49,507 nucleotides of DNA from Candidatus Oleimmundimicrobium sp. (GTDB lineage: Bacteria; Actinomycetota; Aquicultoria; UBA3085; Oleimmundimicrobiaceae). The notes under the pieces were generated by a model. That model did not search any database and was not told the origin of the DNA. It worked only from the letters and a program-made list of their open reading frames with translations. The stretch covers positions 1 through 49,507 of the forward strand of contig NZ_JAUSCH010000007.1 of the NCBI RefSeq assembly GCF_030651595.1, written 5' to 3'. The translations under genes and the position numbers were made by a program. Shown in pieces: positions 9,351 through 16,756 of the stretch (the first letter of the stretch is position 1; the number at the start of each line of letters is the position of its first letter).

Positions 9351-9793
9351 AAGCAAAAGACATAATGACCAAAGATTTAACTTCTGTTACAGAAACAGCT
9401 ACATTAAAAAAGGTTGAAGAACTACTTTCCAGAAGCAGGTTAAGCGGAATCCCCGTTGTGGATGATGAGGGGAAAATTATAGGCTATATTTCTGAAAAAG
9501 ACATAATAGAGTCGGCATTTCCCGCATTAGGTATGGGGACCGATATGCTTTTTGTACGTAACTGGGCCAAAAATTTTCTTCGTCTTAGTCAGGTTGGGGA
9601 AAGCTTAGTTAGAGATTATATGACCAGGGAGCCGGTTTGTGTAACGGAAGAGGCAAGTGATTTTGAGATTGTTGAAAAAATGATAACTAATCATAGAAAA
9701 GTTCTTCCTGTTATAAGAGATGGTAAACTTGTCGGTATAATTACTCGCTCGAATTTAACGAGGGCTCTAATGGAGAAAAAAGAAGAGCAATAA
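9347..9793 (+). CDS. Two-CBS-domain protein
   Basis: A stand-alone pair of CBS domains (148 residues), with repeat starts at MKAKDIMTKDLTSVTETATL and at YMTREPVCVTEEASDFEIV. Each has the typical G-x-PVVD-x-x-G-K-x-x-GYIS or KVLPVI-x-DGKLVGIIT strand. CBS pairs bind adenine nucleotides or related ligands and sense energy state. The TTG start at 9347 overlaps the preceding stop (TTGA), with AGGAG at 9331-9335. Coupling to a PfkB-like protein with damaged ATP-site motifs raises the possibility that nucleotide binding is provided or sensed here; this is inference. No membrane segment or extra domain is present. Confidence 0.9.
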   Translation: MKAKDIMTKDLTSVTETATLKKVEELLSRSRLSGIPVVDDEGKIIGYISEKDIIESAFPALGMGTDMLFVRNWAKNFLRLSQVGESLVRDYMTREPVCVTEEASDFEIVEKMITNHRKVLPVIRDGKLVGIITRSNLTRALMEKKEEQ

Positions 9794-10128
9794 AACAAGA
9801 GTTGTTTTCTAAGAGACCGCTAATTAAATTATTCCCTCGTAAGTACAGCATATTTCCTTATGTGTAGGTAATCAATTGCATAAGAGGTTTAATTAAAATT
9901 AAAGATGTTTTAAATCCCCGGTTTTAAAAAAACGAATTTTATCCACTTTAGCAATAAAAAACACCCGGATTTTATAATAATAAAGAGATTGTGGCTAAGA
10001 ATTTTTTTGTGATGCTCATCTATCGAGAGTATTATTGGTTAAAAATAAACAAAATGTTGATGTGGGAGAGTATTTGTTAATCGATAACGAAAGCTGTAAT
10101 ACAAAAAATCTTATGGGAAGCAGAAAAA
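9794..10128. other. Non-coding spacer, no feature resolved
   Basis: 335 AT-rich bases between the CBS gene and the MBL-fold gene. I see only short open frames (for example 10012-10080) without ribosome sites, and no convincing hairpin with a U-run. A promoter for the next gene is probably inside, but no element is clear enough to name. Confidence 0.4.
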
Positions 10129-10797
10129 TTGAAAGTCACAATAGTTTACGATAATGAAGTTTATTTAAAAAACATGAGGTTGAAACCATCATGGGGATTT
10201 TCGTGTCTGATAGAGACAGAGGACAAGAAGATACTTTTTGATTCAGGTTGGAATGGGGGAATATTAACTTCAAATCTGGAGGAGCTTGGTTTTTATCCAA
10301 AGGACTTAGATTTTATTATTATTTCTCATCAGCATTGGGACCATATAGGTGGCTTAAACCATATATTGGATGCAAGTTCGAATATCGAAGTTTATGTCCC
10401 AAAAAGTTTTTCCCGACATCTAAAAAACGAAATAAAATCCCGGGCTAAACTCATTGAAGTTTCAGGTGGCAGGGAGATTTATCAAGATGTTTATACAACT
10501 GGTGAGCTTGGCGCAACCATAATCGAACAGTCCTTAATTTTAAATACTCCGAAAGGTTTAATGATAATTACGGGCTGCGCTCATCCTGGTGTAGAATCTA
10601 TACTTCAGGCGGCGAGCAAGAAAGGTAAGATATATGGCTTGCTTGGCGGATTGCATAATTTCAACAATTTAGAATTGCTGAAAAATTTAAATTTAATCGT
10701 CCCTTCGCACTGCACCAAATATAAAGACGAGATTTCAAAGGCTTTCCCGGACAGTTTTAAGAAGGGTGGAGTTGGTAGGAGCATAACTATTGATTGA
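10129..10797 (+). CDS. MBL-fold metallohydrolase, ribofuranosyl-aminobenzene-phosphate synthase-like subfamily
   Basis: The 222-residue metallo-beta-lactamase fold has the metal motif SHQHWDHIGG (H67, H69, D71, H72), an upstream LFDSGW strand, a GCAHPGVE motif and a C-terminal PSHCTKY. This set, including GCAHPG and LGGLHNF, is typical of the subfamily annotated as 7,8-dihydropterin-6-methyl-4-(beta-D-ribofuranosyl)-aminobenzene-5'-phosphate synthase in archaea, whose bacterial members have no assured function. The protein is soluble and cytoplasmic. The TTG start at 10129 is preceded by GGGAAG at a normal distance. It is a single gene, and behind it lies a decayed transporter fragment on the opposite strand. 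Confidence 0.87.
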   Translation: MKVTIVYDNEVYLKNMRLKPSWGFSCLIETEDKKILFDSGWNGGILTSNLEELGFYPKDLDFIIISHQHWDHIGGLNHILDASSNIEVYVPKSFSRHLKNEIKSRAKLIEVSGGREIYQDVYTTGELGATIIEQSLILNTPKGLMIITGCAHPGVESILQAASKKGKIYGLLGGLHNFNNLELLKNLNLIVPSHCTKYKDEISKAFPDSFKKGGVGRSITID

Positions 10798-10811
10798 AAA
10801 TTTTTATCAAG

Positions 10812-11009
10812 TTAAAGTTCTTGCCTGTTAAATATAAAAATTCCCAGAGTCAAGAGAGAAACAATTAGGATAAAAGATGCAATAATTGGCCAGGTTGCCT
10901 CGGAAAAAGATGCCTCACCATAGATAATTTTATTTCCAATACCCAATAAACCCGCAGGAGATATTTTATTTAAGTATTTGGTCTTTTGTGCCGATATTAT
11001 ACGTTGATA
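10812..11009 (-). pseudogene. Relic of an ABC-2 type transporter permease (C-terminal end only)
   Basis: The minus strand is open from 11009 down to a TAA at 10812-10814, preceded by an in-frame stop and with no start codon. It reads KYLNKISPAGLLGIGNKIIYGE, then a hydrophobic helix (PIIASFILIVSLLTLGIFIF), and ends NRQEL. This layout, a lipid-facing final helix followed by a short basic tail of the N-R/K-x-E-L type, is the usual end of ABC-2 family permeases. Only the last roughly 65 codons remain, so this is a decayed fragment. The rest of the gene and its ATPase are not nearby. Confidence 0.6.
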
Positions 11010-11034
11010 TTATAGTTTTCTAAAAGAGGGTTAC

Positions 11035-12624
11035 ATGAAAACAAAAAGCAATTTTTTTTCTGATAAAAAGAAAGAAATATACATAGGGTTAATTTTATTG
11101 TGTGTCATCATCGAGGCAATTTGCCATTTTGTTTTGAAAACTGAAGTTGTTTATACTCACATTTTTTATATTCCAATTATTTTGGCTGCTTACTGGTGGG
11201 GCTTAAGGGGTGGATTGTTAGCAAGCTGTTTTCTTTCTTTATTGCATATAATTCCAAATTTATTGGGATTGTCCAATATTTCGAATCTTCAAATTATAGA
11301 GACGTTGACAAGGGGGACTTTTTTTATTTTAGTCGGTTTTTTTGTGGGACGTATAAGCGAAAACAAACTTAATATAGACAAAGAGTTGATTCAGTCAAAA
11401 GAAGATCTTAAATTATGGGGAGAGACTCTTGAAAAAAAAGTTGATGAGAAAACGAAGGATTTATCGCTATTATTTAAAGTTAACAGCATTGCTTCCTCTA
11501 CGATGAACTTGGATAGTCTTATAAAGAAAATTTTAAATATTTTTGTGAAAATAACTGATGCAAAAAGCGGAATTATCTCGCTTATTGATTCAAGCACCAT
11601 CCATCATTGTTGGGAAATTAAAAGATGTTTTAATTTTGAATGCCCGGCCTTTGAGATAACTAAAAGTAGATGCTGGGAAATACCGGGAACGCCGTGTTAT
11701 GAAAATTATTTCAAAAAGGCTAAAGATAACCAAACCATGTGTATTGGTTGCGAGGTTTTTCAAGAAGCCGAAATTGTTCCTTATGCAAATAAAGGTTTAA
11801 AAAAAGAGATGCTGAACGAGTTTAAAGGGAAAGTTGAGGATTCTATTTGTGGCAAAATAATTGCAAAAGAGAAACCTTCAATTTTACTTTTTAAGTCGAA
11901 GAACAAAAATTGTAACTTAGATTTTAATAACGAAAACTTTTTAGGGGTTCCCCTTGTCACAAGAGAAGGCGTAATTGGGGTTATGTGTCTCTTTGGAGTT
12001 GATGACGAAAAATTCAACAAAGAAAAGATGGATTTAATATCGACTGCCTCTATGCAGATAGCAGTAGCTATCAAAAATGTTCAACTGTATGCTGCTGCGG
12101 AAACCTTGGCTTTAACTGACGATCTTACAGGGCTTCATAATTACCGGTCTTTTCAAAACAAATTACTGGAGGAAGTGGAGAGGGCGAAACGAGGCAATTG
12201 TCCTTTGACGATGGCTATCGTAGATGTTGATGGTTTTAAGATTTATAATGATAACTTGGGTCACATGGCGGGAAATAAAACTTTAAAGAAACTTGCTTTT
12301 TTACTCGAAAATGAAGTGCGTGTTTACGATATAGTTGCTCGATACGGAGGAGATGAATTTTGCATTATTTTCCCAGGGACCGATAAAGAAGAAGCCCTTG
12401 AAATTGCCGACAGAGTGAGAGCCTCTGTCGAGAAGCATAAATTTTCTATGGAAGATGCAGTCCCCGGGGGAATAACCTTAAGTACCGGTCTAGCGACTTA
12501 CCCGTCAGATGCAAAATACATAGAAGACCTCATTGGATGCGCGGATAAAGCTCTTTATGAGGCAAAAAATGCTGGGAGAAATTTAATACGAGTTGCAAAA
12601 TCTCTTGATAAAAGAGCCATGTAA
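11035..12624 (+). CDS. Membrane GAF-GGDEF diguanylate cyclase with a cysteine-rich (two-CW type) insert
   Basis: Likely makes cyclic di-GMP from GTP. Four predicted membrane helices (about residues 15-105) are followed by a coiled coil, then a GAF-like domain, and a C-terminal GGDEF domain with an intact GGDEF (438-442) and the inhibitory I-site RVYD (429-432), so it should be active and product-inhibited. Inside the GAF-like domain sits a cysteine cluster: C192-W193, C198, C203, C213-W214, C221, C236, C239. The same order of cysteines appears in the small protein at 24514, which suggests a metal or redox sensor. The ATG at 11035 follows AGAGGG. It is flanked on both sides by decayed minus-strand genes. 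Confidence 0.92.
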   Translation: MKTKSNFFSDKKKEIYIGLILLCVIIEAICHFVLKTEVVYTHIFYIPIILAAYWWGLRGGLLASCFLSLLHIIPNLLGLSNISNLQIIETLTRGTFFILVGFFVGRISENKLNIDKELIQSKEDLKLWGETLEKKVDEKTKDLSLLFKVNSIASSTMNLDSLIKKILNIFVKITDAKSGIISLIDSSTIHHCWEIKRCFNFECPAFEITKSRCWEIPGTPCYENYFKKAKDNQTMCIGCEVFQEAEIVPYANKGLKKEMLNEFKGKVEDSICGKIIAKEKPSILLFKSKNKNCNLDFNNENFLGVPLVTREGVIGVMCLFGVDDEKFNKEKMDLISTASMQIAVAIKNVQLYAAAETLALTDDLTGLHNYRSFQNKLLEEVERAKRGNCPLTMAIVDVDGFKIYNDNLGHMAGNKTLKKLAFLLENEVRVYDIVARYGGDEFCIIFPGTDKEEALEIADRVRASVEKHKFSMEDAVPGGITLSTGLATYPSDAKYIEDLIGCADKALYEAKNAGRNLIRVAKSLDKRAM

Positions 12625-12652
12625 TAATCTGAGCAATTTCTTAGGATTTTTG

Positions 12653-12907
12653 TTAAAGATTAAATTTGCGTTTGTGCCGAGTAATTTTTTGAATATATTC
12701 ACGTTTTTCTTTGCGGTCTCTAAAAGGGAAGTCTTTTTCAAATAAGACTTTATTTATATCGATTTTATCAATCAACCTTAAGATGAGTTTATCTTCAATG
12801 TTCCCCAGAAGGTAAGCTGTGTCGAAATAAACATTCTCGTATCTCAAAAGTGTTTCCAAATTGTCCCAAGCAAGGTAACCTCCCAGATGAGCAAGGACTA
12901 TCTTCAC
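12653..12907 (-). pseudogene. C-terminal fragment of an amidohydrolase-family protein
   Basis: 84 codons reading VLAHLGGYLAWDNLETLL, NVYFDTAYLLGNIED and DKIDINKVLFEKDFPFRD. This is the last third of the amidohydrolase (TIM-barrel, Amidohydrolase_2) family, including the HLGG metal strand and the strand that normally ends in a catalytic aspartate (usually FGSD or FATD, here FEKD). The N-terminal two thirds with the HxH motif are missing: a stop directly precedes the GTG at 12907, and no ribosome site is seen. I read it as a relic, though translation of a short protein is not excluded. Confidence 0.6.
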
Positions 12908-12976
12908 TTACAATTTTTATGTATAAATGATTGGGAAACATTTTTAAACTCAATTTTTTAAATCGGAGGCATTGTT

Positions 12977-13288
12977 TTGGAATGGGACACATTAGCTTTA
13001 AAAAGATTACACTCAATTAAGGCGAAAGCTTTGAGCATTGTACCCGAAAAGCTTAAAAAGACAGCGAAGTCTAAAATGTCTGAAACTGAAACTCAAGTTC
13101 GCGAACAAGCTGAACTGCTTGCCGGGAAGGCGGGCAAAGAAAAAGTGGTCGAAGAAGATTTAATCGAGGCCTTAAAGTGGATGGTTCCATTCGATAAGCG
13201 TCCATATCTTATTAAGATTCTTTTGATGGCAAACGTCGATGTTTCAAAATATTTTGATAAATATGACTTATATGATTTAGATAAGTAA
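12977..13288 (+). CDS. Conserved small helical protein of unknown function
   Basis: 103 residues, charged and helical, with no membrane segment. The N-terminal 70 residues (RLHSIKAKALSIVPEKLKK, then a short spacer and GKEKVVEEDLIEAL) loosely resemble the PCP_red-type helical domain, in which a small basic bundle ends in a V-x-x-E-x-x-x-x-A helix. The similarity is weak and I do not assign a function. The TTG start at 12977 lies 7 bases after CGGAGG (12964-12969), a good ribosome site. The tail (DKYDLYDLDK) is acidic. Convergent with the amidohydrolase relic; followed by the accessory tRNA islet. Confidence 0.7.
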   Translation: MEWDTLALKRLHSIKAKALSIVPEKLKKTAKSKMSETETQVREQAELLAGKAGKEKVVEEDLIEALKWMVPFDKRPYLIKILLMANVDVSKYFDKYDLYDLDK

Positions 13289-13303
13289 ATAGAGCATATA
13301 TTC

Positions 13304-13331
13304 TTGCTAATTGTTCTTTGGATGATATAAT
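13304..13331 (+). promoter_or_regulatory. Sigma-70 promoter reading into the tRNA islet
   Basis: TTGCTA at 13304-13309, a 16-base spacer and a perfect TATAAT at 13326-13331. It lies about 75 bases before the 5' tRNA fragment, so it probably served the tRNA before the islet formed and now reads into the GIY-YIG gene. Confidence 0.55.
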
Positions 13332-13405
13332 TTTTATTGCATTTAATAGTAGTATTTTTTCACTATTCACTATGAACTATCAACCATAAACTATAATCTG
13401 TTTTT

Positions 13406-13483
13406 GGGCCCATAGCTCAGTTGGTTACCTGCCCGCCAATGCCTAGCGGCATAATAGGCGTAGGCAGGCGGGGAGCAGCGGAC
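13406..13483 (+). pseudogene. 5' part of a tRNA(CAU) gene, interrupted by a palindromic insert
   Basis: Bases 13406-13427 equal the first 22 bases of the intact tRNA at 13727, and 13473-13483 equal its next 11 bases. The fragment therefore covers tRNA positions 1 to the first base of the anticodon loop, where identity stops. Between the two pieces, in the D-loop, lies a 45-base palindromic insert. It cannot make a working tRNA. Confidence 0.88.
13428..13472. repeat. 45-bp palindromic GC-rich repeat inserted in the tRNA fragment
   Basis: Starts CCTGCCCGCC and ends GGCAGGCGGG, so its ends are nearly complementary, with an imperfect centre containing GCCTAGCGGC. Far richer in G+C than its surroundings. 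The same CCTGCCCGCC and CAGGCAGG words recur at 49321-49430, which marks a dispersed REP-like family. Confidence 0.75.
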
Positions 13484-13492
13484 CCAGGTTAG

Positions 13493-13803
<311 letters not shown>

Positions 13804-14023
13804 TCATATTTTGAAGAAAAACTCCTGTTCAGGATACATTCCAATTATCTAACTAACAAAGGATTCGAGTTTTTAATTCAATTATAAGTTCACCAACCTA
13901 CCTCTAAAAAATGCTTAAAAAGCCTCTCATTAATCCGTTTACCTGGGATTTTATATTCAGCTTTAAAAAAGGAAATTGTGCATTTATTGCGCTCCATTTG
14001 CAGCGTTATCTTAAAAATTAATC

Positions 14024-14053
14024 TTGCAATAAGTTAACAAATATGTTAACTTA
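14024..14053 (+). promoter_or_regulatory. higBA promoter with overlapping palindromic operator
   Basis: TTGCAA at 14024-14029 and TAACTT at 14047-14052 are spaced by 17 bases. Overlapping them is a 9-bp inverted repeat, TAAGTTAAC (14030-14038) and GTTAACTTA (14045-14053), with a 6-base centre. This is the expected place for autorepression by a HigA-type antitoxin. The predicted start falls at about 14059, on the toxin start codon. Confidence 0.62.
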
Positions 14054-14058
14054 CATTT

Positions 14059-14412
14059 GTGAAAGAGATTATCTTCTACAAGACAAGAGCAGAAAAATCT
14101 CCTGTTGAAGATTTTTTAGATACTTTGTCCGGCAAACAGGCTCAAAAAGTTACCTGGGTACTCAGTCTTATCGAAGAACTAGGCAGTATTCCAAGTACTT
14201 ATATGAAACACCTTGTTAATACAAATGAAATTATTGAAATTCGCGTTCAATTGGGAAGAGATGTTTTTAGGTTATTAGGATTTTTATATAATAAACATTA
14301 TGTTGTACTTATAAATGGATTTCAGAAAAAGACGCAAAAAACTCCAAAACAGGAGATTGTGCTTGCGGAACAAAGAAAATGTGAATATCTAAGAAGGAGA
14401 AAAAGCAAATGA
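14059..14412 (+). CDS. higB: HigB-like toxin (phage-derived Gp49-like / RelE superfamily)
   Basis: 117 residues with the family pattern KEIIFYKTRAEKSPVEDFLDTL, then VLSLIEELGSIPSTYMKHL and EIRVQLGRDVFRLLGFLY, and a GFQKKTQKTPKQEI ending. These are the helices and the RVF-R-L strand of HigB/Gp49 ribosome-dependent mRNA interferases, where the basic K-K-x-x-x-TP-x-x-E-I tail carries active residues. The GTG at 14059 has no ribosome site and coincides with the predicted transcription start, so the message may be leaderless. It overlaps the antitoxin by 4 bases (ATGA). It lies between tRNA-derived repeats, so it probably arrived horizontally. Confidence 0.88.
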   Translation: MKEIIFYKTRAEKSPVEDFLDTLSGKQAQKVTWVLSLIEELGSIPSTYMKHLVNTNEIIEIRVQLGRDVFRLLGFLYNKHYVVLINGFQKKTQKTPKQEIVLAEQRKCEYLRRRKSK

Positions 14413-14684
14413 GTGATCTAAAGAAATACATTAACAAAAGAAAAAAGAGAGATTTAGAATTTGTGGAAAACCATGATTCTGGATATAAGGAATTTAAAAT
14501 TGGAGTCATGTTAAAACAGGCAAGAGAAAAAGCTGGATTGACTCAAGAAGATATAGCTAAAAGATTGCATACTAAAAAATCTGCAATTTCAAGAATTGAA
14601 AATCATGCAGAGGATATCCGTCTTTCAACATTGGAAAAGTTTGTTCAGGCTGTTGGTAAAGAACTTAAAGTAAGTGTTCGATAA
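14409..14684 (+). CDS. higA: HigA-like antitoxin, XRE-family HTH
   Basis: 91 residues. A basic N-terminus (KKYINKRKKRDLEF) that can hold the toxin is followed by an XRE helix-turn-helix: GVMLKQAREKAGLTQEDIAKRL, then TKKSAISRIENH, where SAISRIE is the recognition helix, ending LEKFVQAVGKELKVSV. It neutralises the toxin encoded just upstream and probably represses the pair through the palindrome at 14030-14053. The toxin-first order is the HigBA arrangement. The start codon overlaps the toxin stop, giving translational coupling. No sign of truncation. Confidence 0.9.
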   Translation: MSDLKKYINKRKKRDLEFVENHDSGYKEFKIGVMLKQAREKAGLTQEDIAKRLHTKKSAISRIENHAEDIRLSTLEKFVQAVGKELKVSVR

Positions 14685-14755
14685 ATAATAAGATAACCAC
14701 TTAATCAACCTAACCCAAAATTGCGCAGTGATTTTAGTCTCATTAATTTAAATTG

Positions 14756-14890
14756 TTACGCCACTTCAAGCAAAAAATCTAACACTTTCTCATCTACCGG
14801 ATTTTTGGTAATATATTCTCGGATGGGTCCGAAGATAGTCCTACTGGTTCCACCATTCTTCGCCCTATGGGCTTCGAATGGCAAGCTGTT
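14756..14890 (-). pseudogene. Protein-like minus-strand fragment without start codon
   Basis: The minus strand is open for about 43 codons, from a stop near 14891 down to a TAA at 14756-14758. The last part reads TIFGPIREYITKNPVDEKV followed by LDFLLEVA, which looks like a helical protein end. No start codon or ribosome site is seen, and its first half crosses the tRNA 3' remnant and hairpin. It may be what is left of a gene carried by the islet. I do not recognise the family, and a chance frame is possible. Confidence 0.25.
14837..14856 (+). repeat. tRNA 3'-end remnant, right copy (att-like)
   Basis: AGTCCTACTGGTTCCACCAT repeats the T-loop, acceptor and CCA end of the tRNA at 13785-13804 with two changes. 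No matching tRNA 5' part precedes it. It is followed by CTTCGCCC and a small GCCC/GGGC hairpin, then by the direct repeat at 14883. Confidence 0.6.
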
Positions 14891-14939
14891 TTAAAAAGTG
14901 AGGGAAATTTATTTACCGAGTCGAAGGACCTATTTATTG
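14883..14939 (+). repeat. Direct repeat upstream of tRNA-Val, copy 1
   Basis: Begins AAGCTGTTTTAAAAAGTGAG and is identical for 39 bases to copy 2 at 15106, then similar through ATTTATTG. Both copies follow a tRNA CCACCATTC end plus a small hairpin, so the unit looks like a duplicated post-tRNA spacer. Confidence 0.85.
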
Positions 14940-14999
14940 TTTTTAAGTTATTTATTGTTGGGTTGCATTTAGCTAATAACTAACAACCCACAGACAGCA

Positions 15000-15074
15000 G
15001 GGCGATTGGCTCAGCGGGAGAGCGCTGTCCTCACACGGCAGAGGTCACAGGTTCAAACCCTGTATCGCCCACCA
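15000..15074 (+). tRNA. tRNA-Val (anticodon CAC)
   Basis: 75-nt cloverleaf: acceptor GGGCGAT (15000-15006) pairs with ATCGCCC (15064-15070), D-arm GCTC/GAGC, anticodon arm CTGTC/GGCAG with loop CTCACAC, T-arm ACAGG/CCTGT with TTCAAAC loop, discriminator A and encoded CCA. Flanked by the direct repeats at 14883 and 15106. Confidence 0.95.
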
Positions 15075-15105
15075 TTCGACCTCGAGCTCAGGGTCGAGAG
15101 GTGAT

Positions 15106-15160
15106 AAGCTGTTTTAAAAAGTGAGGGAAATTTATTTACCGAGTTGAAGCATATTTATTG
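15106..15160 (+). repeat. Direct repeat downstream of tRNA-Val, copy 2
   Basis: Second copy of the AAGCTGTTTTAAAAAGTGAG unit. It is preceded by the CCACCATTC end of tRNA-Val and a TCGACC/GGTCGA hairpin, in the same order as copy 1. Confidence 0.85.
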
Positions 15161-15232
15161 ATTTAAACTATCAGTTATTGAAATTGGTCTTCAAATTAAA
15201 AAAATAGGAATTTTTTATAGCATGTTAGCCTT

Positions 15233-15266
15233 AAATGGCACCCAGCTATCGGGTGCCATTTTTTTT
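15233..15266 (+). terminator. Intrinsic terminator in front of pabB
   Basis: AAATGGCACCC (15233-15243) pairs with GGGTGCCATTT (15251-15261) around a 7-base loop and runs into eight T. It would stop transcripts from the tRNA-Val side. Its 3' end touches the pabB ribosome site, so a role as an attenuator is possible, but no leader peptide or alternative stem was found. Confidence 0.8.
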
Positions 15267-15276
15267 GGAGGAAAAT

Positions 15277-16722
15277 TTGATTTATCCAAGTTTTGAAGAA
15301 TTTAATAAGCTGGCTGAAGATGGAAAGCGTATTCCCGTTTGCAAAATAATACCTTTCGAGGGTGATTTTTTTGACTTAGCTTCAAAAGCCGGGATAAGTG
15401 ATTCGGGAATTCTGTTTGAAAGTCTCAAAGGTTCTGCCAAGATATCGCGGTATTCAATCTTTGCTGTTGCCCCCTTTTTAACGATTGAAAGCAAAGATGG
15501 TGTTGTAAAATTGACCAAAAATGGAATCAGCAAGGAATTTAACGGTAGCCCCATTGATGAAATACGAAAAGTTTTAGCGGAATACAGAACAATTTCGCTT
15601 CCAAAAATACCTTCTTTTTGTGGAGGGGCGGTAGGTTATTTTAGTTATGATGCGGGTAGATGGTTTGAAAAGATTCCTGACGAAACAGTAGATGACACCA
15701 AGATGCCAGATTGCCAATTTCATTTTTTTGAAGTTGCTTTTGTTTTTGATCATTTTAATAAAACTCTTTTTGTTACTACGACCACACCGGTTGACGGAAA
15801 TTTAAAACTTGACTATTTTGAGGCGGTTAAGAAGGTTGAGGAATCGTTCGCCAAACTTGAGAAAAAAAGAGTCCAAAAATCATTTATACGCGTTGGTAAA
15901 GTCAGTCCAAATTTAACTCAGAAGCAATTTGAAGCGATTGTTAAGCGGACAAGAGAATACATTTTTGCCGGCGATATCTTTCAAGCCAATCTGTCTTTGC
16001 GGTTAGATACACCGTTTGTCGGGGATTCGTTTGAGCTTTATAAGATTTTAAGGAGAGTTAATCCATCTCCATTTGCGGCATACTTAAATTTTAAAGATAT
16101 AGATATCGTTAGCTCTTCCCCGGAACGGTTGGTAAAGATCGAAGACGGGGTTGTGGAGACCAGGCCCATCGCGGGCACGAGAAGACGCGGTATCAATTGT
16201 TTGGAAGACGAGAAGCTATCTGTAGAGCTTATACTTAATCAGAAGGAGAGGGCGGAGCACGTAATGCTTGTCGACTTAGAGAGAAACGATTTGGGGCGTA
16301 TATGCGATTATGGAAGTGTCTGCGTCGATGAGTTGATGGTGATTGAACAGTATTCTCATGTTATTCATATAGTTTCAAACGTTAAAGGCAAAATTTTGCC
16401 CGATAAGGATCTACTGGATGTTATGAGAGCTTGTTTTCCCGGTGGGACTATTACGGGTTGTCCAAAGATAAGAGCAATGGAGATTATAGACGAGTTAGAG
16501 CCAACTAGAAGAGGTATTTATACCGGCTCAATCGGTTACTTGAGTTTTTCGGGTCACATGGATTTAAATATTGCCATCAGGACCATTGTAATTAAAGATA
16601 ATGTCGCTTATGCTCAAGCCGGAGCGGGAGTCGTAGCCGACTCTGAGCCCAAAAAGGAGTATTTCGAAAGTTTGCAAAAAGCTAAGGCGTTGTTGAAAGC
16701 GCTGGAAGAATACAGGAAATAA
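15277..16722 (+). CDS. pabB: Aminodeoxychorismate synthase component I (PabB/TrpE family)
   Basis: Converts chorismate with ammonia to 4-amino-4-deoxychorismate for folate. Alternatively it could be anthranilate synthase. The C-terminal chorismate-binding domain is complete: GDIFQANLSLR, SSSPERLVKIEDG, RPIAGTRRRG, LVDLERNDLGRI, and PGGTITGCPKIRAMEII with AQAGAGVVADSEP. PIAGT is shared by TrpE and many Gram-positive PabB proteins (E. coli PabB has PIKGT), so the motif does not decide. The pabC-like gene 34 bases downstream favours PabB. No amidotransferase subunit lies nearby. The start is TTG 15277 with GGAGG at 15267-15271; an upstream ATG at 15235 lies inside the terminator hairpin and is rejected. 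481 residues. Confidence 0.88.
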   Translation: MIYPSFEEFNKLAEDGKRIPVCKIIPFEGDFFDLASKAGISDSGILFESLKGSAKISRYSIFAVAPFLTIESKDGVVKLTKNGISKEFNGSPIDEIRKVLAEYRTISLPKIPSFCGGAVGYFSYDAGRWFEKIPDETVDDTKMPDCQFHFFEVAFVFDHFNKTLFVTTTTPVDGNLKLDYFEAVKKVEESFAKLEKKRVQKSFIRVGKVSPNLTQKQFEAIVKRTREYIFAGDIFQANLSLRLDTPFVGDSFELYKILRRVNPSPFAAYLNFKDIDIVSSSPERLVKIEDGVVETRPIAGTRRRGINCLEDEKLSVELILNQKERAEHVMLVDLERNDLGRICDYGSVCVDELMVIEQYSHVIHIVSNVKGKILPDKDLLDVMRACFPGGTITGCPKIRAMEIIDELEPTRRGIYTGSIGYLSFSGHMDLNIAIRTIVIKDNVAYAQAGAGVVADSEPKKEYFESLQKAKALLKALEEYRK

Positions 16723-16756
16723 AACTGAACATATATTGAAGCGCGCGGAGAAAATT

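Noticed and set aside
12795-13016. 73-codon minus-strand frame over the start of the gene at 12977
   Set aside because: It overlaps a gene with a good ribosome site and the amidohydrolase relic in another frame; composition is not protein-like.
13890-13997. 35-codon minus-strand frame between the tRNA and higB
   Set aside because: No ribosome site or recognisable family; too short to support, though it might be a gene scrap from the islet.
15235-15276. ATG 15235 as the pabB start
   Set aside because: It lies inside the terminator hairpin; TTG 15277 has a correctly spaced GGAGG.
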